64,000 bases of DNA, taken from contig CM054167.1 of NCBI GenBank assembly GCA_028751875.1, positions 24,799,105-24,863,104 on the forward strand. The letters run 5' to 3'. Of this stretch, positions 11,401 to 22,180 are shown piece by piece. The stretch comes from Rapana venosa (Eukaryota > Mollusca > Gastropoda > Neogastropoda > Muricidae). The position numbers and the translations under genes were made by a program. Every line of letters starts with the position of its first letter. Position 1 is the stretch's first letter. The notes under the pieces were generated by a model. It saw only the letters and a list, made by a program, of their open reading frames with translations, did not search any database and was not told where the DNA came from.

Positions 11401-12035
11401 TTAAAATATAAAAAAAGACCCATCTGTTGTCTAGCTGTCCCTAGGATTAAGTTCATTCCTTAGAACTACAGTCTGTGTGTACAATGCATATATGCATGCG
11501 TGCATGAAAAGAGGGGGGAGGTGTCATGCGTTAGTGCATGCATACTCACCATTATTTGATTTACCAATAAGAATTATCTCCATCACATGCCCCGGCATAT
11601 AAACTTATTTCCCTGACTTTCAACATTGGTAATTATAGTTTGTCTTTCATCTCTGTCCCTATTTGCTGATGATGTGAATGAAGGTATGACATAATTATGT
11701 TGAGTTGATAAAAATGTCCTGGGGTAAAGGTATGATTGCAACCTTTGGAGAAAAGGGAAGTGAAGTGTACAGGATAAAACAGCAGCAAACTCTTTAAATT
11801 CTGCCCTGAGTAAACTGTATTTGATGTCAAAAGGAAGTGGAGTATACAGGAGAACACAGCAGCAAAGTCCAATGGCTGCCCCAAGTAAATAGTGTTTGAT
11901 GTGAAAAGGAACACAGTTATGTTACAGTATAGTAGTTGAATTGAGACCAAAGTGTTGTCAAAAGTGGAGTGGAAAGTTCTTTTCTGTGAAATTTAAGTGA
12001 GATTCCTGCTGCTTAATAATGCATAAAATGAAAGA
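11401..12035. other. AT-rich stretch with a diverged local duplication
   Basis: A segment of about 100 bp containing gaagtgtacaggataaaaca (about 11757) is repeated near 11834 (gtggagtatacaggagaac). No gene is supported. Confidence 0.5.
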
Positions 12036-12039
12036 TGTT

Positions 12040-12893
12040 AATATTAAATGATTTCAGAAAATATAAGATTAAATGGTTTCAGAAAAGATGTTAAGATTAA
12101 ATGATTTCAGAAAAGATGTTAAGATTAAATTATTTCAGAAAAGATAAGATTAAATCATTTCAGGAAAGATGTTAAGATTAAACGATTTAAGAAAAGATAA
12201 GATTAAATTATTTCAGAAAAGATAAGATTAAATGGTTTCAGAAAAGATCAGATTAAATGATTTCAGAAAAGATGTTAAGATTAAATGATTTCAGAAAAGA
12301 TAAGATTAAATGATTTCAGGAAAGATGTTAAGTAAGATTAAATGATTTCAGAAAAGATGTTAAGATTGATTTCAGAAAAGATAAGATTAAATGATTTCAG
12401 AAAAGATAAGATTAAATGATTTCAGGAAAGATGTTAAGATTAAATGATTTCAGAAAAGATGTTAAGATAAATGATTTCAGAAAAGATGTTAATGATTCAG
12501 AAAGATGAATTGATTCAGAAAAGATGTTAAGATAAATGATTTCAGAAAAGATGTTAAGATTAAATGATTTCAGAAAAGATGTTAAGATTAAATGATTTCA
12601 GAAAAGATGTTAAGATAAATGATTTCAGAAAAGATGTTAAGATAAATGATTTCAGAAAAGATGTTAAGATAAATGATTTCAGAAAAGATGTTAAGATAAA
12701 TGATTTCAGAAAAGATGTTAAGATAAATGATTTCAGAAAAGATAAGATTAAATGATTTCAGAAAAGATGATTAAATGATTTCAGAAAAGATGTTAAGATA
12801 AATGATTTCAGAAAAGATGTTAAGATAAATGATTTCAGAAAAGATGTTAAGATAAATGATTTCAGAAAAGATGTTAAGATTAAATGATTTCAG
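12040..12893 (+). repeat. Minisatellite, 18-29 bp units with core gatttcagaaaagatgttaa
   Basis: About 35 units of varying length, built from gattaaatgatttcagaaaa with or without gatgttaa, run almost without interruption. From about 12600 the unit homogenises to a regular form of roughly 24 bp. Because that unit is a multiple of three, a spurious frame stays open there on either strand. Confidence 0.9.
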
Positions 12894-13010
12894 ACTAGGA
12901 TGTCCCTGAAGTTGGAATGCAGCTACCTTCATAGTGAACAAAAATGGCCGCATGTGCAAAATATTACCATTGGTGAACCTTGCAGATCTAGCCAAGGAGC
13001 ATAAAAAAAG
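12894..13010 (+). repeat. SINE type-2 tail fragment
   Basis: The boxes gatgtccctgaagttggaat, ggccgcatgtgcaaaatatt and accattggtgaaccttgcag match the type-2 tails at 10.7, 11.2 and 33.8 kb. It abuts the minisatellite. Confidence 0.75.
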
Positions 13011-13015
13011 GAATA

Positions 13016-13465
13016 GTGCATAGAATTATTACCACAAATGTATTGCTAAAAGGAATGGGACTGGTAGCAAACCATAATTCGTTCTGCATTTCACAAAAGG
13101 ACAGCATTGAACATGTGTTTTGGCACTGTGAATATGTGACGAATATTTGGAAAATTATTGAAGATCAGTTAAAAGGTGACAGCAAACATATCCCTTACTG
13201 AAAATGTCATACTGTTTGGAACTAATAAAGATTTCTACAGTGATAACACATTTGACCATATCATTTTGCAAGATACAATGCAAACTTGAGAAAATGTATG
13301 CCAAATTTTCATGTACTTGAGAAAATGCTAGAAATGAAGTACTCAGTGGAAGAACAGATAGCAAGAATCAATATGGATGTAGGCAAATGTGAAAAATTAT
13401 GCTTTAGGTATCAATCCTTATTTGAAGATAGTGAATGTATATTTTAGATTTGTTATTGGAGCATC
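13016..13465 (+). mobile_element. LINE C-terminal fragment (zf-RVT-like)
   Basis: The frame at 13016-13201 contains a C-x-many-IEHVFWHCEYV arrangement typical of the zinc-binding region found C-terminal to RT in many LINEs. Downstream, broken frames continue to about 13440. It resembles in layout the region at 37.97-38.08 kb, where C-N-F-C precedes YLWDCPY. Truncated and decayed; the clade is not resolved. Confidence 0.55.
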
Positions 13466-13481
13466 AATTTGAACATAAGTA

Positions 13482-13783
13482 AAAGGTAAAAAAGGTAAAG
13501 GAGTCCCATAACCTATAAGGTTGTAGGGGAGCGAGGCGTCAGAGACCTCACTTCTCTAGGGCCAGCATATTGAGGGCGGCGCCCATCTCCTCTCCCTCAC
13601 TGCTTTACCTTCCCTGACCCTAGAGAGGACAGGTACCCATTTACAGCTAGGTGAACTGGGGGAACTGTACTGAAGCCAAGGCGCGCAAACGGTCACCCAT
13701 CCAACTGGTAACCACGCTCGACGCTGCTTAACTTGGGCTGGGGGAAAGCGAGTGCTCCGACCACTGAGCTATCCCGTCCCCTG
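13482..13783 (-). repeat. SINE with composite tRNA-like and 5S-rRNA-like head
   Basis: On the minus strand the element starts gggacgggatagctcagtgg, a tRNA-like A box. It runs into a segment with aagttaagcagcgtcgagcg and gttggatgggtgaccg, which closely matches the conserved 3' half of metazoan 5S rRNA (internal promoter region). A body with gtaaatgggtacctgtcc follows, then a 3' tail of CTTTACC repeats. A 7-bp direct repeat ataagta flanks it (13475-13481 and 13784-13790), consistent with a target-site duplication. Chimeric tRNA/5S SINE heads are known in animals. Assignment to a named family would need a library search. Confidence 0.8.
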
Positions 13784-13854
13784 ATAAGTAGGTTTTGAAA
13801 ATAGTAAGCTATCATATTGCTTATTTCATCTGATACATTTATTACAAAAATGTA

Positions 13855-13925
13855 AACTGCACTCCCCCCAAAAAAACCAAACCAACAACAACAAAACAAT
13901 ACACACACGCACACACACACTCACA

Positions 13926-13962
<37 letters not shown>

Positions 13963-14310
13963 GGATTGGTGGGTGGGTGGGTTGGGTGGGGGGAGATTGT
14001 GTGCCTGTTTAATTCTGTGACTGAAATAATGGACCTGTTGTTTTTAATGTGTGTGTGTGTGTGTTTTATATTTGTTTTTATCTTTGATGTATATGAGCTA
14101 GGATGGAACGTTAATAGAACAGTCAGTTGACTCGCTGATTCATGTTCTCTTTTGCAGATTCCTTGTCTGAATATGGTGACCAGTAGGAGGTGCACTTCAT
14201 CTGCCTCCTTCAGATTGTTCAGGTACTGTGTGTGTTTGTGTGTGTTGTGTGTGTGTGACACTCTGTGTGTGCATACATGTGACACTGTGTGCGTGTGTGC
14301 ATGGGTGTAA
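13855..14310. repeat. (CA)n/(GT)n microsatellite cluster
   Basis: Dinucleotide tracts lie at about 13900-13962 (CA), 14046-14064 (GT) and 14225-14300 (GT with interruptions). The 160-codon minus-strand frame over them is a low-complexity artefact. Confidence 0.8.
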
Positions 14311-14794
14311 TAATTGCTCCCCATTATTTAAAATTGTTCAGTTGTTTTAGCCTTTGAGTTGACTGTTCTCACAGAAAAGTACAACCGCACAGTGTTCAAA
14401 GATCAGCATAACTGCTTTCTTCCAATTGCCCACACATCTTGAAAAAAGAATTGAACACCCAAACATCAGTGATACTCAGGCCAGTCATAGATTCATCCCT
14501 GCAAAAGTGTGCAACAGTATGCATGCACAACATTCCCATACGGCTGCACATACTCAAAGTCGAAGTCAAATTTTTATTTCTGGATGATACATTGAATTAG
14601 CAATGCATTTGCTTTTTTCCATCAAGCCATCTATCTAAGAACAAGAAACAACTTTATCGGTAATATTTAACTACCATAATATTACAGCAACAAATAAGAA
14701 TAAAACAGACTCAGTAGAAATAACAATTCTTTAAAGCGATACAATGCCAAACGTGCGCGCGCGTACACACACACACACACACAGCTCTGTACAT

Positions 14795-15600
14795 AATAAT
14801 AATGTTGCAGGTGCTGGATTTGTAATTCCAGCTCTGAAAATTGAACGGTCTTGTTACATTAGAAAAATCTTTTATATTTTCTCAGCTGAGCTGGTTGCTA
14901 TTGTAATGGCTTTAATTTACCTGCTAAAATTTTCCGTTTACACATTTACAAGTATTACTCTGTGATGATTCCAAGGCTGTTCTACAGTCTTTAGATTCTT
15001 TTAATACTAGATTGGAACTGGAATTGTTCACTTCTAGAGTTTATTTTTTAAAAAAACTATTCATAGGCGGTACCCGTGTACAGTTTTTCTGGATACCATC
15101 TCATTGTGGTCTATGGGGAAATGAATGGGCAGATTGTACAGCCAAAAAAAGGGGGGCTATGAAGAATCAAATTTCAGTCAAAATACAGATTCCGCTGTCC
15201 TTAAAAGAGGAATATTGTCTTCTAAAGAAAACTTGCTGGAACCAGTTTGACATTCTATATCATGATACATACCATTCAAGAGGATGTTCCAGTTGTGAAT
15301 GAATCGAGTCTAAGCGTAAAGGTGTCTCTGTTATAAAAAATGCAAGTCATAGACTGTTAAGTCTGATATACAGATTTAGACTGAATACCCAGAAAAGTAA
15401 ATTCATTCAAAATGTGTCATGTATTTGTGGTAATCAGATTATGCCGAGACGTGTTGTTTTCTACTGTGATATGTTAAAACAGTTTTTGCTGGCTTGGTTG
15501 TCTAACATTGATTCTGTTTGTTTATCTCTCAGACATTTTATCTTATAATCTTAAAATGTTATCTAGAAATAGTGAAAGGCTTGAGTAAAAGCCCAGTTGG
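14795..15600 (+). mobile_element. LINE RNase H fragment (same family as 8.7-10.1 kb)
   Basis: The frame at 14744-14965 includes AGAGFVIPALKIE and AELVAIVMAL (RNase H Glu region). The next frame, 15012-15302, carries WIPSHCGLWGNEWAD, the conserved His/Asp segment of RNase H, then the IPLSLKEEYCLLKKTCW segment shared with the 8.7-9.0 kb copy. Decayed coding similarity continues to about 15545, including a CICGNQIMPRRVVFYC zinc-like segment. Several stops and shifts make it a dead 5'-truncated copy. Confidence 0.7.
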
Positions 15601-15913
15601 TCGAGTTTTCTTTAAAAAAAAAAAAAATGTTTCTGTTAAAGTTATATTTGATTTTGTTGAATTTTTGACATGTTAGGACCCCCTCTCCTCCCTATTTAAA
15701 AAAACAACTACTATGTACAGATTCATAATTGCTCTAGTGTATACTTTTGCACACACACAGACACACACACTTGCGCATGCTCATACAGTATAACACATAC
15801 ACAAACATGTATAGGCATGCTCTTCTCTCTCACATACACATAGACACACAGAGTATATTGTCTAATATCACTTGATGTGAAAAGACGTTAAATTAAAGAA
15901 CACACACACACAA

Positions 15914-16245
15914 GGGGGGACGTGATGGCCTAGTGGTTAGAATTTTGTGATCATAATCTGACGACCCAGGTCCAAAACCTGTTCAAGGGGATATTTTCCC
16001 CCTGGAGTTTATATCAGTGCAGACTCCACTGTCCTTTGAATGAGACTATAAACCAAGGCCCCATGTGGGAACGCACGCAGAACATCTTGCGCACATGTTA
16101 AATCTTGTTCCACTTTTCGGAAGAGTAGGCCATTGTGCGCCGGTGGAACAGGTGACAAAATTTACAAAATCGCATACACACGGGGACTGGATGTAAAAAA
16201 AGTACATGGTAGCTTATTCCATTATCCTCTATATAAAATAAACAT
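15914..16245 (+). repeat. tRNA-derived SINE, near full length (family 1, type-1 tail)
   Basis: Head cgtgatggcctagtggttag, body ggatattttccccctggagt, gagactataaaccaaggccc, catcttgcgcacatg, agagtaggccattgtgcg, tail cggggactggatgtaaaaaa, 3' end ccattatcctctatataaaa. It is preceded by a (CA)n run at 15900-15911. Confidence 0.85.
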
Positions 16246-16249
16246 AACA

Positions 16250-17430
16250 CATTAGATTTAAAAAACAAATATAAAAACCAACAAAAACAAAACATGAAAC
16301 AACAGATTTTTATTTAAACAAGTAATATCAGGTTACAATAACTCTTTATTTCATATTCATAACTGTCGTATCCACGGTGTTTCATAAACAATAATGCAAG
16401 GGAAGTAACTGCTATAGAGTAGAAGGTCACAGGAAGTGGGCCGGAGAGTTCTGTATCAATATGGTGGATTAAACCAGTGTCAATGTAATAAGTTGTTTAC
16501 CTGTGCAATTTGAATGATAGCACATTAATACAAGGACAAGCTTTTAAAGAATGTGATAGAATGTATAAGAAAAACAAACGACATTGAAAGTGTTCAAGAT
16601 TGAAAACAAGAGACAATTATTTCATTTTTCAACTGTTGTATTTAGTTTGTGAGAAAAACTAAATGAATGTGGATGGACATAAATTTGTTTTATTAAAAAA
16701 AAAAATTCTTTAATTTTCATTTCCTGAAAAACGAAAACACAGACATCACAGTTAGTTATTGATGTAACCTACTGTAAGTAAGTGGGCAATGATGAGAGTG
16801 AATTACTGAAAGCAAATGATTATGATAATTACCCACCACCACTAAGAGCAACAACAAAGCAACAATAATAAGCGATGGAAAAGGACAGGCAGGGAGTATT
16901 GAGAGGAAAGGGGGAAATAACAAACACGCCCCCCAATTTTTAAAAAAAATCATGTAAACAAAACAAGGAACCCCACATATAATCACGAAAAGCCCTCCAC
17001 CAACCAGACTATCATACCAAACATTGAAGCGATATCTAGAACAATTATTATAGTACTAGTGATCCCACCCATAACATCAAAAAAAAATCCATAAAAGGAC
17101 CAGTTGAATAGGACAGGTGAAAAAGACGAAAAGTATAATAATAGTATAATATATATAATAGTATAATATCATATATCCATGGCATCAACCATTTGCTTAT
17201 TGGAAATAATTCACTGTTCCAAGCATGTAGTGTTACTTCCATTAACATTGACATTAGCTAAACAAAAATGCCTCTTTCTCCCCCCCCCCTCCCATTCTCT
17301 CTCTCACCTCCCCCCCCCCCCCTTCCCCCCCACACACACATACACTACATGCTTGGAACAGTGTTTTATTTCCAGTCACAGTAAATCACACCTGAAACAT
17401 GTTCAGGGTATGCAGAAAGTGGTGATGCTT
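16250..17430. other. AT-rich stretch with C-rich microsatellite, no gene
   Basis: Mostly AT-rich unique-looking sequence. A ta-rich repeat lies near 17140-17170, and an interrupted C tract with CT/CA repeats at about 17278-17343. No supported coding region. Confidence 0.5.
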
Positions 17431-17436
17431 TTAAAC

Positions 17437-17905
17437 TACCAAGGGAATAATGACATCTCTGGTGTCTTCTGCTTGAGTACCAAGGGAATGATGACATCTC
17501 TGGTGTCTTCTGCTTGAGTACCAAGGGAATGATGACATCTCTGGTGTCTTCTGCTTGAGTACCAAGGGAATGATATCTCTGGTGTCTTCTGCTTGAGTAC
17601 CAGGGCTGATGACATCTCTGGTGTCTTCTGCTTGAGTACCAAGGGAATGATGACATCTCTGGTGTCTTCTGCTTGAGTACCAAGGGAATGATGACATCTC
17701 TGGTGTCTTCTGCTTGAGTACCAAGGGAATGATGACATCTCTGGTGTCTTCTGCTTGAGTACCAAGGGGCCGATGACATCTCTGGTGTCTTCTGCTTGAG
17801 TACCAAGGGAATGATGACATCTCTGGTGTTTTCTGCTTGAGTACCAAGGGGCTGATGACATCTCTGGTGTTTTCTGCTTGAGTACCAAGGGGCTGACATC
17901 TTGGG
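17437..17905 (+). repeat. 41-bp minisatellite, locus 1
   Basis: About eleven copies of a 41-bp unit run in tandem, with core gatgacatctctggtgtctt and cttgagtaccaaggg. Since 41 is not a multiple of three, the unit cycles through all frames. Three overlapping minus-strand frames stay open (17366-18142, 17431-17928, 17436-17957) and encode the same decoded repeat in rotation, so none is evidence of a protein. The same array recurs at 20.4 and 33.1 kb. Confidence 0.9.
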
Positions 17906-18073
17906 CGTCTTCTGTGGAGGTTGTACATTGCTGGCCAGTAGCTGAGAACAAGGACATGCTTTGTACGTTTGTGTGTTACAGATAGAAAGAAAGAGGGAGA
18001 GAGACACAGAGAGAGACAGACACAGAGAGACAGAGAAAAAGACAGACAGGACTGACACGAGAGAGAGAGCGAG

Positions 18074-18125
<52 letters not shown>

Positions 18126-18172
18126 CAGTCGGTGAGAGACAAGAGAGGGGGAGGCAGGACAGAGAGAGCGAG

Positions 18173-18203
<31 letters not shown>

Positions 18204-18240
18204 GGGGGGCAGTCGCAGAGAGAGAATCATTTAAGGAGAA
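17881..18240. repeat. Array edge and (GA)n purine tract shared between duplications
   Basis: The segment from the end of the array (gctgacatcttgggcgtctt) through tacattgctggccagta and tgtgtgttacagatagaaag is repeated at 20620-20790. The long GA tract with G run (about 18060-18210) plus gcagtcgcagagagagaatc is repeated at 27535-27676. Confidence 0.85.
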
Positions 18241-20397
18241 GGAAGGTAGGTGGATGGTGGAGAGGGGTGGGGTGAGGGAGGGCAGCCAGCATGGCCAGTC
18301 AAGTGCCGACTACACTAGAGCCTACATCAAAGCAACCCCTTAAGTGATGAGAGATCGGCAAAGCACCAGCACAGAGAGCCTACAGTTAGAGGCAGAGGTA
18401 GAGGAAGAGGGATGTGGGTGGGGATGGTAAGGAGCAAGAGGTTACAGGTCACCATTTTTAAAAAAAATCACCAGCCATTACAATGAAAGATTCGCCCTCC
18501 CCTGTCTGCTCTTGCGCTGCTGCTCTTTTTCTTTTTTCAGTCATAAAACATGACAACCACCGCTGTTACCATGTACATTTACTACAGTTTACACACACAA
18601 GGTTGCCGATACTATTTTTTGCACACTCATTTCTTTCACCAACGCAATTCGAGAATGCGAGGGTCCCTCTCCACCTCACTTGACCGTAATTACTGTGGAA
18701 GTAATGCTTTCAAGAAAGCCAGCTATGGCGGGTGGTATGATGACATGAGTATACCCAACATGCAAAATTACCTGTAGGAGATGCTTTACCAATCAACATT
18801 TTTTTCCAATTCAACAATGCTCAAGACGTCCCTTCAAAAGTGTTGGTGCAAATGTCTAAAGTAGGACTCCACAAGGTAGCCTAAGGTGGAAGTCAACTTC
18901 ACAGAATCACTCTTTGCACAGCACCAGGCAAAAAATATATGTCTTCATGAATTTTTTAAAAAACTAAATATGTTAAATAAACATACATCATAAGATTTCA
19001 TCTACCCCCACAGCTTCAACCTTGTTATAATTATTGGTTGGAGATTTAAAAAAAATTGTTTGGGTGGGGGTGCAAGTGGTTACCTTTACCACTGTGACCA
19101 GCATCAGTTCATTGTGGAACAATGTAAGCTGACAGGAAAGAGTTATTTCCAAAAAATAAAGCAAAGTTCTTAACAAACGCCTGACCCCGCGCTCTTTGGT
19201 CAGTTCCCGCCATTTTTATGTTCACGATCTTTGGTGGTGGTGTTGGGTTTTTTCATGGCGTGTCCACTTTCTGACAGGGCTGGAAAAAAATAGATCTATC
19301 TTCCCCTCTTTTTTTTAAAAATGTAGAAACGACCTCAGGAGCTCACAGTTAACACAGATGTTATGGGAGACGCATATAGCTAGCGAAATGAATGAACGTC
19401 GCTTCAACACTGTCTCCCTATAGTTCTTAGAACTGCTGGGCCCCATTCAATGCGACTACGCGCCATTGTGGTACGACCGGTTTGTTAACTGTGGTTTGCT
19501 CGAAAATGGAACTTAAAAACTCGGAAACAGGAAAATTATAAAATATTCGTTAAACGATACAAATTCTTAAAATTATAAAATATTCGTTAAACGATACAAA
19601 TTCTTACCTGTGTGTAAAGGTGTGCGCGAAGGCAGCCAGCTCGCTCGTGTTGTTCATTGTTAATGAAACGAACAAAAGATTTGGGATTCAAATTTTACTC
19701 AGTTGCTGGTACAGCAGTTGTATTCGTACTCATCTCAGTGTTCGTCTGGGCGCTGTCCCAACATCAGTCACGTGCTAAGGTGTAGTAACTCTTAATATAC
19801 AAGAATTGGACCAATTATAAACGCGTTCTGATAGACTTGCTGGATCAAGACACGGGTCATCATCATCATCAGACCCGTGACCTTGGCAGTCGTGGGGGAG
19901 ACATGAAAGACGATGCCGTGGTAAGCCTCCTCCATCCATCTCGGTCCTCGGCTCTGCGCAGTAGTGCCGAGTCATTCATCCTGGTCCATTCTGTGATGTT
20001 GTCCATCCATGACTTGTTCTGTTTTCCCCTCCTTCTGCCCCTTCGAGTGTTCCCTGCATACTTTTTTGGGCAGAGTGTTGTGGGGGGTGACGTGCCGAAC
20101 CATGCAGCTTTTTCTTCTTGACGATGGTGAGAAGGGGTTCCTGTGGACCTGCCAGCCGTGTTATTTGACTCTTAACAAATTCATTGGTCTTTCGTTCTCT
20201 CCAGGATATGCCCAGTAGTTTTCTATGGCATTTTGTTTCGAATGACTGGATTCGCTTTGCTGTTTCAGCCGTCAATGTCCAGGTTTCACTTCCGTACAGC
20301 AGGATCGTCTGAATTAGGGCTTTGTAGAGCTTTAGTTTGATTGGGAAACTGATCTCTTTACTTTTCCATATGGTGGTGAGTTTTGTCATGGAAGATG
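18060..20397. repeat. Segmental duplication, copy A
   Basis: Sequence from about 18060 to 20397 is nearly identical to 27535-30026 (copy B). Examples are ggaaggtaggtggatggtgg at 18240 and 27894, and the closing ttttgtcatggaagatgttg at 20380 and 30008. Copy A has a private 37-bp tandem duplication of aaaattataaaatattcg (about 19531-19605), which is single in copy B. Its right end is replaced by the 41-bp minisatellite exactly where copy B continues into a LINE. No host coding region is supported inside; the short frames are also interrupted in copy B. Confidence 0.85.
19845..20397 (-). mobile_element. LINE 3' end fragment (family of 29.5-32.7 kb)
   Basis: The minus-strand translation carries LLYGSETWTLT and LGISWRERKTNEFV, the region C-terminal to RT in endonuclease-type LINEs. 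It ends with a short tail of ATG/TGA trinucleotides (19856-19870). The coding sequence is cut at the left by the 41-bp minisatellite and shifted once near 20100. It is the same insertion as the 3' end of the LINE in copy B, so the LINE was present before the duplication. Confidence 0.8.
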
Positions 20398-20399
20398 TT

Positions 20400-20640
20400 G
20401 CTTGAGTACCAAGGGAATTATGACATCTCTGGCGTCTTCTGCTTGAGTACCAAGGGGCTGATGACATCTCTGGTGTCTTCTGCTTGAGTACCAAGGGAAT
20501 GATGACATTTCTGGTGTCTTCTGCTTGAGTACCAAGGGAATGATGACATCTCTGGTGTCTTCTGCTTGAGTACCAAGGGAATGATGACATCTCTGGTGTC
20601 TTCTGCTTGAGTACCAAGGGGCTGACATCTTTGGCGTCTT
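20400..20640 (+). repeat. 41-bp minisatellite, locus 2
   Basis: About six copies of the same 41-bp unit as at 17.4 kb begin immediately at the truncation point of the LINE fragment. They are followed by the same array-edge sequence as locus 1 (to about 20790). Confidence 0.9.
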
Positions 20641-20789
20641 CTGTAGTACATTGCTGGCCAGTATCTGAGAACAAGGACATGCTTTGTATGTTTGTGTGTT
20701 ACAGATAGAAAGAAAGAGGGAGAGAGACACAGAGAAAGAGAGACAGACACCGAGAGACAAACAGAAAAAGACACAGGACTGCACGAGAT

Positions 20790-21770
20790 TGGAGAACTCG
20801 GAACTTGCACTATTTTAATGTTTCCAGGCTATTTGGCCGTGACATGAGGTTCAGACATCTTGAGAGAAACCAACCAAAGCTAATACACTTCACTTAAATT
20901 AATTGTCACATTTCAGGTTGCCATCACAAAGATCAGTCATATGTGCACTCTTCATCTCTCTCGTCTGTCTCGCCCTCTGCTTCTCTCTCAGCACCACCCA
21001 CGCACACACACACACGACCTACACATACTTACACCTATATATTAACACAACACATTGTGAGTGCATGCACACACCATAAAATGTCCTTTACAATGCAATT
21101 AGCTCATTTCTCATTAAAGTTGAGAATGGCATACCAAAATTGAAATATTCAAGATTTTCCTTGTTTTCAAGAAAATATACACCTGTTTGCTTGATTTAAG
21201 AAGTCATGTCATTGGTTTTTCTGTTTCATTTCGCCTCTTTTGATAAGCTTCGATCATATACATGCAAAGCATGCTTTACGATGTTTTTTCATGCCATCAG
21301 AAGTGTCGCGCAAAACCCAGAGGTCGATGAGAAAAAATTAGGAAGGTAAGTATTTTCCCTAATTTCACACATATATGGACACACCAACAAAAAGTGAACT
21401 TCCGATTCAGACATCTTTAACAAAATGGACAAAAAAACATCTACTGATTGAGCACTGTCGAACTATGAGTTTTTAATGGTGAACACCAAATCTCAAAACG
21501 TGACAACTGTTTTCTTACAGCTAATTCTTCTCTTCAACACGGCTTTGGTAGACTCAGGAACAGATTTACAGAGTATAAAATAAAATCGTTCTCCAGAGCA
21601 CTATTATTCCACGTCCTTGATGAAAACAATCTATAAGTCCATGTCTGAATTCACGCAAAAAGAATTAAATCATGTGACCCCTTGGTTTTCCAACACATGA
21701 TACCAAACCATATGGAAGGTGGTTCTAGAGGTAACGCCATGTCTAGAAAGCAGAAAGTGCGTTGTTGAAG
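20790..21770. other. Non-coding stretch
   Basis: A (CA)n run lies at about 20999-21016. The rest is AT-rich, with no supported gene or recognised repeat. Confidence 0.4.
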
Positions 21771-21955
21771 TGTGCGGCGGTTCGTACCCCGTTTGGACCG
21801 GAATTTTTCCCCCATCCACTTAGACATGAGTTGGTGGTTCTGGGCCTCAAAGTCGTTCGGATGGACGATAACCGAGGTCCCGTGGTTTACACGTAATTAT
21901 TTAGCGCACGTAAAAAAAACCCACGCAACAAGAGAGTTGTCCCTTCAAACATCTT
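21770..21955 (+). repeat. Partial SINE-like repeat
   Basis: The boxes tcgttcggatggacgataac, cgaggtcccgtgg, gcgcacgtaaaaaaaaccca and caacaagagagttgtccctt form the body of a dispersed repeat related to the 4.26-4.43 kb segment. No clear promoter head remains. Confidence 0.55.
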
Positions 21956-22180
21956 AGAAAAAATGGCCATCTCTGATAGGAATAATACAGCTGCAGCCAA
22001 AAAAATAAAAAAATAAAAAAAACAAAAAGGTTTGATTAAAGGGTGGCGCAGCGCTAAGTGCGACGCTTCTCCAGATCTCCCGGGGACTGATCAGCCGAAT
22101 CAACAATCTGAAGCTCTTGATTGTTGCTTTACAAGATTCAAGCGCTATATAAATGTCCACATTGTTTTCATGTATTATTA
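21955..22180 (-). repeat. Dispersed 'tatagcgctg' repeat, inverted
   Basis: Read on the minus strand, it contains tttatatagcgcttgaatct and tgtaaagcaac, then a GC-rich part with gagaagcgtcgc and an A/T-rich end. The same order (AAT microsatellite, tatagcgctgaatcttgtaa, GC-rich part, poly-T) is seen at 27678-27888. It sits immediately downstream of the LINE that ends at 22181. Confidence 0.65.

Noticed and set aside
12040..12893. Possible CRISPR-like array
   Set aside because: Repeats are contiguous with no unique spacers, in a eukaryotic context; it is a minisatellite.
13500..13780. Possible 5S rRNA gene
   Set aside because: Only the 3' promoter half of 5S is present, joined to a tRNA-like head and a SINE body with target duplication.
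14159..14220. Exon-like interval between ttctcttttgcag and AG/GTACTG
   Set aside because: Open for about 20 codons but isolated between microsatellites, with no partner exon that I can identify.
17366..18142. 258-codon minus-strand frame with repeated FPWYSSRRHQRCH-like peptide
   Set aside because: It is a rotation of the 41-bp minisatellite followed by a (CT)n tract; all three minus frames give the same decoded repeat.
19775..20121. Short frames rich in His or Asp near 19.85 kb (also 29.46 and 35.4 kb)
   Set aside because: They read across the ATG/TGA tail of a LINE or antisense to its C-terminal region.
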